Below are positions 1-6,130 of a stretch of 7,473 bases of DNA, piece by piece. Positions within the stretch are counted from its first letter, which is position 1; the number at the start of each line of letters is the position of its first letter. The DNA is from an uncultured Bacteroidales bacterium. Its GTDB lineage: Bacteria; Bacteroidota; Bacteroidia; Bacteroidales; Paludibacteraceae. The DNA is taken from contig CALAUY010000200.1 of assembly GCA_937892015.1 (NCBI GenBank), positions 1 to 7,473 of the forward strand, read 5' to 3'. The position numbers and the translations under genes are program-made. Under the pieces are notes generated by a model. That model saw only the letters and a list, made by a program, of their open reading frames with translations, searched no databases and had not been told where the DNA came from.

Positions 1-23
1 TGGTTTTACTCGAAAACCGGGCG

Positions 24-55
24 CAAAGTTACTGCTTTTTTTTGACATGACCAAA
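24..55 (-). promoter_or_regulatory. Bacteroidota-type sigma promoter pointing left out of the window
   Basis: Read on the minus strand, TTTG at 55-52 is followed after exactly 20 bases by TAACTTTG at 31-24. This matches the known Bacteroidota housekeeping promoter (-33 TTTG, -7 TAnnTTTG, spacer 19-21). Transcription would start near base 18-20 and run left, so the gene it serves lies outside the window. It is divergent to the promoter of the Lrp/AsnC gene and uses the same -7 box. The call rests on sequence match and spacing alone. Confidence 0.7.
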
Positions 56-88
56 CTTTTTAGCCACTTTTTTGCATAAAAAGTGCAT

Positions 89-102
89 TTTTTTGCAAAA
101 AA
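89..102. repeat. 14-bp perfect palindrome TTTTTTGCAAAAAA
   Basis: T6-GC-A6 is its own reverse complement. It sits 34 bases outside the -33 element of the left-pointing promoter. A related CTTTTTTGCATAAAAAG stretch lies just before it at 67-83. It could be a protein site, intrinsically bent DNA or simple AT-rich drift. Function is unknown. Confidence 0.5.
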
Positions 103-373
103 GGGCAATTTTGTGCGTTTTTCCGAACCAAATCGTTCATAAATGGAGCAAAAAGTCGCAGAGAGACGAGGATGAATATCTGCTGATGGTAAGGGTTGGT
201 GAAAAATGGGCTCACCGAGAAAAAACATATATGAGTAAATTAGGGGAGGAGTTTGATATGTGTCGAAAGCTGAAATTAGGACATGGGGAGGGGAGAGCTA
301 AAAATGGGCAGGATTGAAAGGTTAAGAAATTGCTTGCATAATGTTCTTCGGTGGGGATAAAAAATCATCATTT

Positions 374-412
374 TGATACAGAAAAGTGCGTTTTTGGCGC
401 ATTTTTGTATCA
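374..412. repeat. Imperfect inverted repeat upstream of the Lrp/AsnC promoter
   Basis: The arms 374-390 and 398-412 pair over 15 bp: TGATACA with TGTATCA, then AAAA with TTTT, then TGCG with CGCA. Single G bulges fall at 381 and 386, and the loop is 7 bases (391-397). It lies 36 bp before the -33 element of the promoter for the regulator. It could be an operator for the autoregulation common in Lrp/AsnC proteins, or an RNA hairpin. It lacks the GC-rich stem followed by a long T run of a standard terminator. Confidence 0.5.
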
Positions 413-420
413 TTTTGTCA

Positions 421-438
421 CAAAAAAGACGTTTTTTG
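421..438. repeat. Short A/T hairpin next to the promoter
   Basis: CAAAAAA (421-427) and TTTTTTG (432-438) form a perfect 7-bp stem around a GACG loop. It ends 10 bases before the -33 element. With the larger hairpin at 374-412 it makes the region directly upstream of the regulator gene unusually rich in dyad symmetry. No function can be assigned. Confidence 0.4.
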
Positions 439-448
439 GGAGAAAATG

Positions 449-479
449 TTGCATAATTCAAAAAAAAGCACTAACTTTG
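449..479 (+). promoter_or_regulatory. Bacteroidota-type promoter of the Lrp/AsnC regulator gene
   Basis: TTG at 449-451, a 20-base spacer, then TAACTTTG at 472-479 match the known Bacteroidota consensus (-33 TTTG, -7 TAnnTTTG). Transcription should start near 484-486, giving a leader of only about 23 bases before the ATG at 508. The leader is A/C-rich (CAAACAACACAATCCAA) with no Shine-Dalgarno sequence, as is usual in this phylum. It probably also supplies some transcription to trpS, since no comparable promoter is seen between the two genes. Confidence 0.75.
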
Positions 480-507
480 CACTCAAATTGCAAACAACAC
501 AATCCAA

Positions 508-984
508 ATGGAAAAGATAGACACATTAGATCGAAGGATTCTGAAGATTATCACGCAGAACGCCCGCATCCCTTTTAAGGATGTTGCGGACAAATGCGGC
601 GTCAGTAGGGCGGCAGTGCATCAACGTGTGCAGCGGATGTACGACATCGGTGTCATCACCGGTTCAGGATACACGGTGAACGCCAAGATGCTTGGCTATC
701 AGCTCTGCGTTTATGTGGGGATAACACTCGAAAAGGGGTCGATGTACAACTCCGTCATTGCTGAACTGGAGAAAATCCCCGAAGTGGTTGAGAGTCAGTT
801 CACGCTCGGCAACTACTCCATGCTCATCAAGCTCTACGCGAAAGATGATGCTCATCTCATGTTCCTGCTCAACTCCTGCATCCAAGAGATTCCCGGAGTG
901 GCCAAAACCGAGACGCTCACCTCTCTGGAACAACGCATCAGACGATCGCTGCCTATTGAATTGGTAGATAACGATGATGAATAA
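508..984 (+). CDS. Lrp/AsnC family transcriptional regulator
   Basis: A 158-residue DNA-binding regulator of the feast/famine (Lrp/AsnC) family, about the usual length. The N-terminal helix-turn-helix domain spans about residues 4-52: LDRRILKIITQNARIPFKDV opens the fold, and the recognition region is around CGVSRAAVHQRVQRM. The ligand-binding and oligomerising RAM domain spans about residues 66-140 and ends in EIPGVAKTETLTSL. Family members form dimers or octamers, bind amino acids and often repress their own gene; the dyads upstream would suit that, but this is inference. The closeness of trpS suggests amino-acid metabolism without proving a tryptophan ligand. The ATG at 508 is 29 bases past the -7 box. 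The acidic tail LVDNDDE lies inside a 27-bp repeat that runs past the stop codon. Confidence 0.93.
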   Translation: MEKIDTLDRRILKIITQNARIPFKDVADKCGVSRAAVHQRVQRMYDIGVITGSGYTVNAKMLGYQLCVYVGITLEKGSMYNSVIAELEKIPEVVESQFTLGNYSMLIKLYAKDDAHLMFLLNSCIQEIPGVAKTETLTSLEQRIRRSLPIELVDNDDE

Positions 985-1061
985 GCATCGGTGGGCATTT
1001 ACGATGAATAAGCATTGGTAGATAATGACGAAGAACAATATATATAAGTGACGAAGAATAA
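961..1061 (+). repeat. Degenerate 27-bp tandem repeat across the regulator stop codon
   Basis: Units begin at 961, 988 and 1015. GATGAATAAGCATCGGT (976-992) recurs as GATGAATAAGCATTGGT at 1003-1019, offset 27. TTGGTAGATAA (961-971) recurs at 1015-1025, offset 54. A shorter relic, TGACGAAGAA, occurs at 1026-1035 and 1049-1058, offset 23. Since 27 is nine codons, the units keep the regulator's frame and read LVDNDDE-stop, SVGIYDE-stop and LVDNDEEQY. The first unit is coding and the rest form most of the spacer before trpS. Confidence 0.7.
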
Positions 1062-1072
1062 ACGAGGGGATT

Positions 1073-2059
1073 ATGGAAAAAGTTGTTAGTGGTATTCGCC
1101 CGACGGGCAATCTGCATTTGGGCAATTATTTCGGTGCAGTCAAGAGTTTTGTTAAGATGCAAGACAACTACGATTGTCTTTTTTTTGTGGCCGATTGGCA
1201 TAGCCTGACCACTCATCCGAAACCGGAAGATATCCGTCGCAGTGCAAAGACGGTGATGGCCGAGTATCTGGCATGCGGGATTGACCCGAGCAAAGCCTCT
1301 ATCTATGTTCAGAGTGACGTAAAAGAGGTGCTGGAGTTGTACCTCTACTTCAACATGAACGCCTATTTGGGCGAACTGGAGCGTGTGACCTCCTTCAAAG
1401 AGAAAGTGCGCAAACAACCTGACAACGTCAATGCAGGCCTGCTCACCTACCCTACGCTGATGGCTGCTGACATCCTGATGCACAAAGCCGACAAAGTACC
1501 CGTGGGCAAAGACCAAGAGCAGAACATGGAGATGGCACGGCTTTTCGCCCGTCGTTTCAACCGCATCTACGGCGTGGAGTATTTCAAAGAACCCGAATCG
1601 TTCCATTTCTCCGACAAAGCGGTCAAGATTCCGGGTCTGGACGGTAGCGGCAAGATGGGTAAATCCGAGGGCAACTGCATCTACCTCTGCGATGATGAAA
1701 AAACCATCACGAAGAAAGTGATGAAAGCCGTGACCGATCAAGGTCCGACTGAACCCAATCAACCCAAACCCGAAGTCATACAGAACCTCTTCACTATCAT
1801 GGAAGTAGTATCGACAAAAGACACGCTCGACTATTTCAACGACAAGTGGAACACGTGCGAGATACGTTACGGCGACATGAAGAAGCAGTTGGCTTCCGAC
1901 ATCTGTGCCCTGTTGTCCCCTATCCGCGAGCGTATCCTCGACGTCAGTGCCGATGATGCTTTCTTGGAGAAAGTGGCACGCGAGGGTGCCGAAAGGGCAC
2001 GTGAGAGTGCTGCCAAAACCATTCGCGAGGTTCGAGAGATAATCGGATTCAAGAGTTAG
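1073..2059 (+). CDS. trpS: Tryptophan--tRNA ligase (TrpRS)
   Basis: A cytoplasmic class Ic aminoacyl-tRNA synthetase that activates tryptophan with ATP and loads it onto tRNA-Trp. At 328 residues it has the usual bacterial length. The HIGH-type signature is PTGNLHLGNY at residues 10-19. The tryptophan pocket segment YPTLMAADIL is at 126-135. The ATP-contacting stretch PVGKDQEQNME is at 143-153. The KMSKS loop appears as KMGKS at 194-198, a variant I recall as normal in Bacteroidales TrpRS, so it is not a defect. The C-terminal anticodon-binding helices end in AAKTIREVREIIGF. AGGGG at 1065-1069, close before the ATG, is a possible Shine-Dalgarno sequence, uncommon in this phylum. No T-box, trp leader or own promoter is recognisable in the 88 bases upstream. 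It heads a tight run of genes. Confidence 0.97.
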   Translation: MEKVVSGIRPTGNLHLGNYFGAVKSFVKMQDNYDCLFFVADWHSLTTHPKPEDIRRSAKTVMAEYLACGIDPSKASIYVQSDVKEVLELYLYFNMNAYLGELERVTSFKEKVRKQPDNVNAGLLTYPTLMAADILMHKADKVPVGKDQEQNMEMARLFARRFNRIYGVEYFKEPESFHFSDKAVKIPGLDGSGKMGKSEGNCIYLCDDEKTITKKVMKAVTDQGPTEPNQPKPEVIQNLFTIMEVVSTKDTLDYFNDKWNTCEIRYGDMKKQLASDICALLSPIRERILDVSADDAFLEKVAREGAERARESAAKTIREVREIIGFKS

Positions 2060-2078
2060 GACCGTGAACATAAAAAAA

Positions 2079-2324
2079 ATGATTATGAAACGATTGCTTG
2101 CCATACTTGCACTTACGCTCGTGTCACTGCCGACGTTCATGCGCGCTGACGATTATATAGATGATGTCTATTATTCGCCCGAAGTGGAAAAAACACAGAC
2201 AACCACAACGAGCGATATCCGCCAGCCCTATTACAACAAAAAGGCGATGGTAGAGATCATCTTCATCAACGATACCGCCGACAACCGGTCAACGGACACC
2301 GTACGTGCTGTCATAAAACGATAA
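2079..2324 (+). CDS. Small secreted hypothetical protein
   Basis: I do not recognise a family. From the ATG at 2079 the product has 81 residues. A GTG at 2064 would add five, and an ATG at 2085 would give the cleanest signal peptide, MKRLLAILALTLVSLPTF, with likely cleavage near MRA|DD. The stretch AACATAAAAAAA before 2079 fits A-rich Bacteroidota initiation. The mature part is about 60 residues: acidic and tyrosine-rich at first (DDYIDDVYYSPEVEK), then a threonine run, then a short hydrophobic stretch, AMVEIIFIND. There is no lipobox and no second membrane segment, so it is probably periplasmic or exported. It starts 19 bases after trpS and stops 3 bases before the outer-membrane protein, so co-expression is likely and a partnership with that protein is plausible but unproven. 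Confidence 0.7.
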   Translation: MIMKRLLAILALTLVSLPTFMRADDYIDDVYYSPEVEKTQTTTTSDIRQPYYNKKAMVEIIFINDTADNRSTDTVRAVIKR

Positions 2325-2327
2325 ACC

Positions 2328-3761
2328 ATGCAGAAAAAGTTACTCTTTATACTGATGCTTGTTGCGGCGATGAGTACCAACGCCCAAATCACATCTAACG
2401 ACCACATCAACATGGCCGAACAGGACTTGATGGGTACGAGCCGATACGTGGCGATGGGCGGCGCGATGGCCGCAGTGGGAGGTGACGCTTCGGCTGCGAG
2501 CGACAACCCCGCAGGATTAGGGGTATATCGCAGGAACGAACTGATGCTGACGCTCGACTACCAAATCGACAAACCGACTACGGGTAACTTGACAACGAAA
2601 GTGTCGTGCGGGCAAGCCTCGTGGAATTTCTGTTTCATGAAAGACCGCATGCGCGGTGTTGTGGGCAACAACGTCATGCTCAACTACCGCCGCATCAAGA
2701 ATTTCCGCCGCGAACGAACGGTCAGTTGTGCCAATATGGACTACTCCCTGACGGACGTGATAGCACTGAAAACCAATGGATTGGCAGAGCAATACTTGCA
2801 GGGTGACAAGGCGTGGTACGATTCCGAAGTAGGTTGGCTCTCAAAGATGGGCTATGAGGGTTACTTGATTGACCCCGACAGCACAGGAGCGAACCAGTGG
2901 CACGCAACGAATATGTCAGCCGTGGATGGCATGCTCAAAATCCAAGAATCGGGGTCGGTGGACGAGTTTTCTTTCACGTGGGGGATGAATATCTCCAACC
3001 AATGGTACGTGGGAGCCGAGTTGGGCGTACGCAGTTTGTCGTACCTGAAATCGTCGTTCTACCAAGAGCGTTTTGCCAACGGCGACTCATACACCCTCGA
3101 TTCGTACGTCAACTCCAGTGGTGTCGGGTTCATCAGCAAACTGGGCTTCATGTGTCGTCCGACCTCGTATCTGCGGTTAGGAGTAGCCTTGCACGCACCC
3201 GTGCCGATGGCCTTTTCGCTGCACAACTACGGAGAACTGAGGACCAAAGGTGCCAGGTCCGTGTTTATCGAGTCGGTAGATAACAACGACTCTCCCAAGA
3301 CGTTTGTCCAACCTATGCACGCCATCTTCGGCACGGCTTTTCAGCTGGGTACGTACGGTCTCATCTCCGTGCAGTACGACTACCAACACGATTTCGCTAA
3401 AGGCATCCACGACACCCATTGGGTGAAAGTAGGAGCGGAGGGTGTGGTGGCCAACAACTGGTTTTTCAACCTTGGTTATGCACTGAAGGTACGTCAACTC
3501 AACGAAGCGGGCACGTTGTCGGACCCTATACGCGCAATCCCGCACAACTCGGTGCGCTTGGATACGGAGTTCAATAACCTCCAGCACGCCCATTATCTCT
3601 CTGCCGGTGTCAGTTTTCGCCACAAGTACGTGGTGGTAGGAGCTGCCTATCAGTGCCGACTGATGATTGAGAACATCCATCTGCACGAACTGCAAGCTAC
3701 GCCGACTGAATTTGCCACCACTACCCACAAGTTGGTCTTCTCCATCGCCGGGCGGTACTAA
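2328..3761 (+). CDS. FadL/OmpP1/TodX-like outer-membrane protein
   Basis: A 477-residue predicted outer-membrane beta-barrel. A signal peptide occupies residues 1-19 (MQKKLLFILMLVAAMSTNA, cut before Q20). Residues 36-71 carry the N-terminal signature of the Bacteroidota OmpP1/FadL/TodX group: GTSRYVAMGGAMAAVGGD followed by SDNPAGLGVYRRNEL, with NPAGL at 60-64. The rest alternates polar and hydrophobic residues with many aromatics, as in barrel strands, and the chain ends in LVFSIAGRY with a terminal aromatic residue. FadL-type barrels move hydrophobic molecules across the outer membrane. Bacteroidota members are often labelled hemin receptor or transport protein with little proof, so the substrate is unknown here. 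It lies 3 bases after the small secreted protein and 18 bases before mtaB. Confidence 0.85.
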   Translation: MQKKLLFILMLVAAMSTNAQITSNDHINMAEQDLMGTSRYVAMGGAMAAVGGDASAASDNPAGLGVYRRNELMLTLDYQIDKPTTGNLTTKVSCGQASWNFCFMKDRMRGVVGNNVMLNYRRIKNFRRERTVSCANMDYSLTDVIALKTNGLAEQYLQGDKAWYDSEVGWLSKMGYEGYLIDPDSTGANQWHATNMSAVDGMLKIQESGSVDEFSFTWGMNISNQWYVGAELGVRSLSYLKSSFYQERFANGDSYTLDSYVNSSGVGFISKLGFMCRPTSYLRLGVALHAPVPMAFSLHNYGELRTKGARSVFIESVDNNDSPKTFVQPMHAIFGTAFQLGTYGLISVQYDYQHDFAKGIHDTHWVKVGAEGVVANNWFFNLGYALKVRQLNEAGTLSDPIRAIPHNSVRLDTEFNNLQHAHYLSAGVSFRHKYVVVGAAYQCRLMIENIHLHELQATPTEFATTTHKLVFSIAGRY

Positions 3762-3779
3762 AAGACGCGCTACAACGAC

Positions 3780-5024
3780 ATGAACGTGCTCTTCCAAACG
3801 TTGGGCTGTAAGCTGAATTTCTCCGAATCGAGCAGTTTGGCCGAGTCGCTTCGTAGAGCAGGGCACAAGGTGGTTCATAAGGGCGAGGAGGCCGATGTGT
3901 GCATCCTCAACACGTGCTCTGTGACCGATGTGGCGGATCAGAAAGGTCGTCAGGCTATTCGTCGATTGCATCGCGAGCATCCTAATGCCGTCCTCATCGT
4001 CACGGGTTGTTATGCGCAGTTGCAGCCCGAGGCAGTCGCTGCCATTGACGGCGTCAACTACATCGTCGGTGCGAACGACAAAGAGCGCATCTTGGACATT
4101 ATTGCGTCCGTCCCATCGCATCAAGCCATCCCCGAGAACCGGTTAGAGGCCATCGATAGAGTCTTTCATCCGAGTTGTTCCAAGGAGGACCGCACCCGTT
4201 GTTTCCTGAAAGTGCAAGACGGTTGCGACTATTTCTGCACGTACTGCACGATTCCTTTTGCCCGCGGTAGAAGCCGCAACGGCACTATTGCCGACACGGT
4301 GAAGCAGGCGCAACAAGCCATCGACGAGGGGGCGAAAGAGGTGGTACTCACGGGCGTCAATATCGGCGATTTCGGCAAGAGTACCGGCGAGACGTTCCTT
4401 GCGCTACTCAAGGCTCTGGACAACGTCCGCGGCGAGGTGCGATACCGCATCTCTTCGTGCGAGCCCAACCTTCTCTCCGACGACATCATCGATTTTGTTG
4501 CGGGTAGTAACCATTTTGCCCCGCATTTCCATCTACCGCTGCAAAGCGGCAGTAACGAGGTGCTGCGAATCATGCACAGACGCTACACTCGCGAACTGTT
4601 CGCAGAGCGCGTCGAGCGCATACGGGGCTTGATGCCCAACGCTTTCATCGGGGTCGATTGCATGGTAGGGGTACGTGGCGAAACAACTGAGATGTTCGAT
4701 GATTACGTCGGTTTTCTGGAACGATTAGATGTCAACCAACTGCACGTTTTTCCTTACTCCGAACGTGCCGGCACGCGCATGGTAGGTATGGACTTGCCAC
4801 GCGTAACGAAAGAGGAGCAACGCCGCCGAGTAGATGTGTTGCTCCACTTGAGCGAACACAAGTTGCGGACGTTCTACGACAAACACAAGGGACAAGAGGC
4901 CGTTGTGCTCTGGGAGAGTGCGGCACACGGCAAGTGCATGGCCGGTTGGACGGAGAACTACATCCGCATCACCGCACCATACAACTCCGCGAAAATCAAT
5001 ACGTTCGAAAAAATATGGATATAA
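3780..5024 (+). CDS. mtaB: tRNA (N6-threonylcarbamoyladenosine(37)-C2)-methylthiotransferase MtaB
   Basis: A radical-SAM enzyme that converts t6A37 to ms2t6A37 in tRNAs reading ANN codons. The N-terminal MTTase domain holds the first iron-sulfur cluster ligands C10 (FQTLGCKLN), C46 (NTCSVTD) and C77 (TGCYAQ). The radical-SAM motif GCDYFCTYC gives C149, C153 and C156. The motifs HLPLQSGSNEVLRIMHRRYT (251-270), VGVRGET (296-302) and HVFPYSERAGT (322-332) are typical and favour MtaB over MiaB or RimO. The C-terminal TRAM domain begins near residue 371 but stops at NTFEKIWI (414 residues). Relatives I recall run about 20 residues further, through a VRLGDF-like strand, and the other frames past the stop show no such continuation. 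The end overlaps the SemiSWEET start by 10 bases. All catalytic cysteines are present, so activity is likely. Confidence 0.93.
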   Translation: MNVLFQTLGCKLNFSESSSLAESLRRAGHKVVHKGEEADVCILNTCSVTDVADQKGRQAIRRLHREHPNAVLIVTGCYAQLQPEAVAAIDGVNYIVGANDKERILDIIASVPSHQAIPENRLEAIDRVFHPSCSKEDRTRCFLKVQDGCDYFCTYCTIPFARGRSRNGTIADTVKQAQQAIDEGAKEVVLTGVNIGDFGKSTGETFLALLKALDNVRGEVRYRISSCEPNLLSDDIIDFVAGSNHFAPHFHLPLQSGSNEVLRIMHRRYTRELFAERVERIRGLMPNAFIGVDCMVGVRGETTEMFDDYVGFLERLDVNQLHVFPYSERAGTRMVGMDLPRVTKEEQRRRVDVLLHLSEHKLRTFYDKHKGQEAVVLWESAAHGKCMAGWTENYIRITAPYNSAKINTFEKIWI

Positions 5025-5293
5025 ACACCTTACAAATGATTACCTCCACGTTGGCAGGTATCTGCATGGCCATATGCCAAGTGCCGCAAGCATGGAAAAT
5101 CCACAAAGCAGGCAGAGCAGAGGGTTTGTCCCTACTCATGCAGACAATACTGACGCTCGGCATCTTCTTTTGGTTCACCACCGGCATATTGCTCCACCAC
5201 GCACCGATGTGGTTGAGCAACGGGTTCTGCCTCATTTTCTGCGTCTATGTGCTGGTGATGATTATCCGCACGAAGCGCCGCGAGCACTGCTGA
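5015..5293 (+). CDS. SemiSWEET sugar transporter (MtN3/saliva, PQ-loop family)
   Basis: A 92-residue inner-membrane protein with three transmembrane helices (about residues 8-27, 39-60 and 64-84). SemiSWEETs dimerise to pass mono- or disaccharides down a gradient. The PQ motif is in helix 1 (CQVPQAWKIHK, P24-Q25), followed by the family's loop sequence AEGLSLLMQ. W53 and N69 match in spacing the substrate-lining Trp and Asn known from characterised SemiSWEETs (W57 and N73 in the Leptospira protein). The chain ends in a basic tail, RTKRREHC. The ATG at 5015 fits family length and starts inside the end of mtaB, implying translational coupling. An upstream in-frame extension from 4934 reads as polar residues encoded inside mtaB and is rejected; ATG 5036 is a weaker alternative. 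The sugar cannot be predicted. Its stop directly abuts the stop of the opposing lipoprotein gene. Confidence 0.9.
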   Translation: MDINTLQMITSTLAGICMAICQVPQAWKIHKAGRAEGLSLLMQTILTLGIFFWFTTGILLHHAPMWLSNGFCLIFCVYVLVMIIRTKRREHC

Positions 5294-6097
5294 TTAGAGT
5301 CGCTCGGGCTCTTGCAGCAACTCTGCCAACTGATTGTAGTCGATGGCAATCTCCGTCTCTCCTAACGCATACGGCGCAATGTCGTACGGGTTGAACACGT
5401 ACACTATACTACTGTCCGTCAAGAAGAAATTGTCGTTGGGATGGATATCATCCACGTTGTAGCCGTAGGCCTTGAGGTCCTCTATCAACTCAATATCTTC
5501 GTTCTGCGCCACCAGATTGGCGAGCAAGAGCTGCGTCAAGGGCTCTTCGTAATCGGCCACGAACAGGTTTTCTTCGTGCAGCAAATCACCGGTCGTGAGG
5601 TCGTAGTTATAGAAGATGCGGTAGTTGCTGCCATGTGCGCCACCCGTATAAACGTAACGCTCTACCGCGTAACTGAGGATTTGGTTGTGATAATCCATCA
5701 CCATCGATGTAATGATTTGCTCCTCGTTCATGATGGCATCCAGTAGCGGGTCACTCTCTGTTCTCTCACTGACGATGGGCAGATTGCTCCTGCGATACTC
5801 GGTCTTGAGCATGGCCGTAAAGGCCTCAATCGCCCGTGCAATATCCATCTCCCTGTACGCATCGCCGAAGAGCTCTTGCTTGATACTCTGCTGCACTGCC
5901 TCAAGGTGCGTGTTGTCGGGCAGTTGAGTAGGATACTCTATCGCTATCGAGATATGCAGACTATCTACCCTACCCTCAGACAAGGGATAATATTCGTCGT
6001 ACGTGTACTCCCTCGTCTTCACTTCGTCGCCCGACTGACGGAATTGGCAGCCTACGAGCGACATGACGATAATTCCTAAAAATAAACCTTTTTTCAT
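5294..6097 (-). CDS. DUF3298 (RsiV/PdaC-like) lipoprotein
   Basis: A 267-residue predicted lipoprotein. MKKGLFLGIIVMSLVGC is a lipoprotein signal with lipobox LVGC, so C17 would be lipidated. Residues 30-115 fit the DUF4163-type region. The DUF3298 region follows, with the hallmark YTGGAHGSNYRIFYNYDLTTG at 150-170, DLLHEENLF at 171-179 and the closing IVYVFNPYDIAPYALGE at 231-247. This pair of domains occurs in the Bacillus anti-sigma factor RsiV and ahead of the deacetylase domain of PdaC. Here there is no cytoplasmic anti-sigma part and no deacetylase domain. RsiV's domain binds lysozyme, but that role cannot be assumed here. The gene lies 33 bases downstream of the permease gene with no promoter match between, so they are probably co-transcribed. 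Confidence 0.85.
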   Translation of the reverse strand: MKKGLFLGIIVMSLVGCQFRQSGDEVKTREYTYDEYYPLSEGRVDSLHISIAIEYPTQLPDNTHLEAVQQSIKQELFGDAYREMDIARAIEAFTAMLKTEYRRSNLPIVSERTESDPLLDAIMNEEQIITSMVMDYHNQILSYAVERYVYTGGAHGSNYRIFYNYDLTTGDLLHEENLFVADYEEPLTQLLLANLVAQNEDIELIEDLKAYGYNVDDIHPNDNFFLTDSSIVYVFNPYDIAPYALGETEIAIDYNQLAELLQEPERL

Positions 6098-6130
6098 GAC
6101 TATATTGATAAATATTCGTTCATTTGGTTA

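Larger units (their letters stand above)
56..448. other. AT-rich intergenic region between two outward promoters, no convincing gene
   Basis: About 390 bases lie between the two outward promoters. The outer parts (about 56-135 and 360-445) are rich in A and T runs and hold the palindrome and hairpins listed separately. GTGCRTTTTT occurs three times on the plus strand, at 83-92, 113-122 and 386-395. The middle (about 140-350) is less skewed and purine-rich. The only open frames are short, begin at non-ATG codons or inside repeats, and resemble no family I know. A small RNA cannot be excluded, but no promoter plus terminator pair is visible for one. Confidence 0.6.

Noticed and set aside
72..317. 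An 81-codon open frame in the left intergenic region
   Set aside because: It needs a TTG start inside an A/T repeat, has no promoter or family resemblance, and its first part is translated low-complexity sequence.
421..438. The A/T hairpin as a rho-independent terminator
   Set aside because: The stem has a single G-C pair and no T run follows it on either strand.
1656..1670. KMGKS instead of KMSKS in TrpRS as a possible damaged active site
   Set aside because: Both lysines and the final serine are kept, and I recall this variant as usual in Bacteroidales TrpRS.
953..2140. A 395-codon open frame antisense to trpS
   Set aside because: It mirrors trpS almost exactly, has no family resemblance or initiation context, and trpS carries every expected TrpRS motif. 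It is a by-product of codon usage.
3177..4124. A 315-codon minus-strand open frame spanning the barrel and mtaB genes
   Set aside because: It crosses two well-supported plus-strand genes and their spacer, and its composition shows no recognisable domain.
4934..5014. Upstream extension of SemiSWEET by 27 residues
   Set aside because: It is polar, lies wholly inside mtaB in another frame, and the family starts near the first helix.
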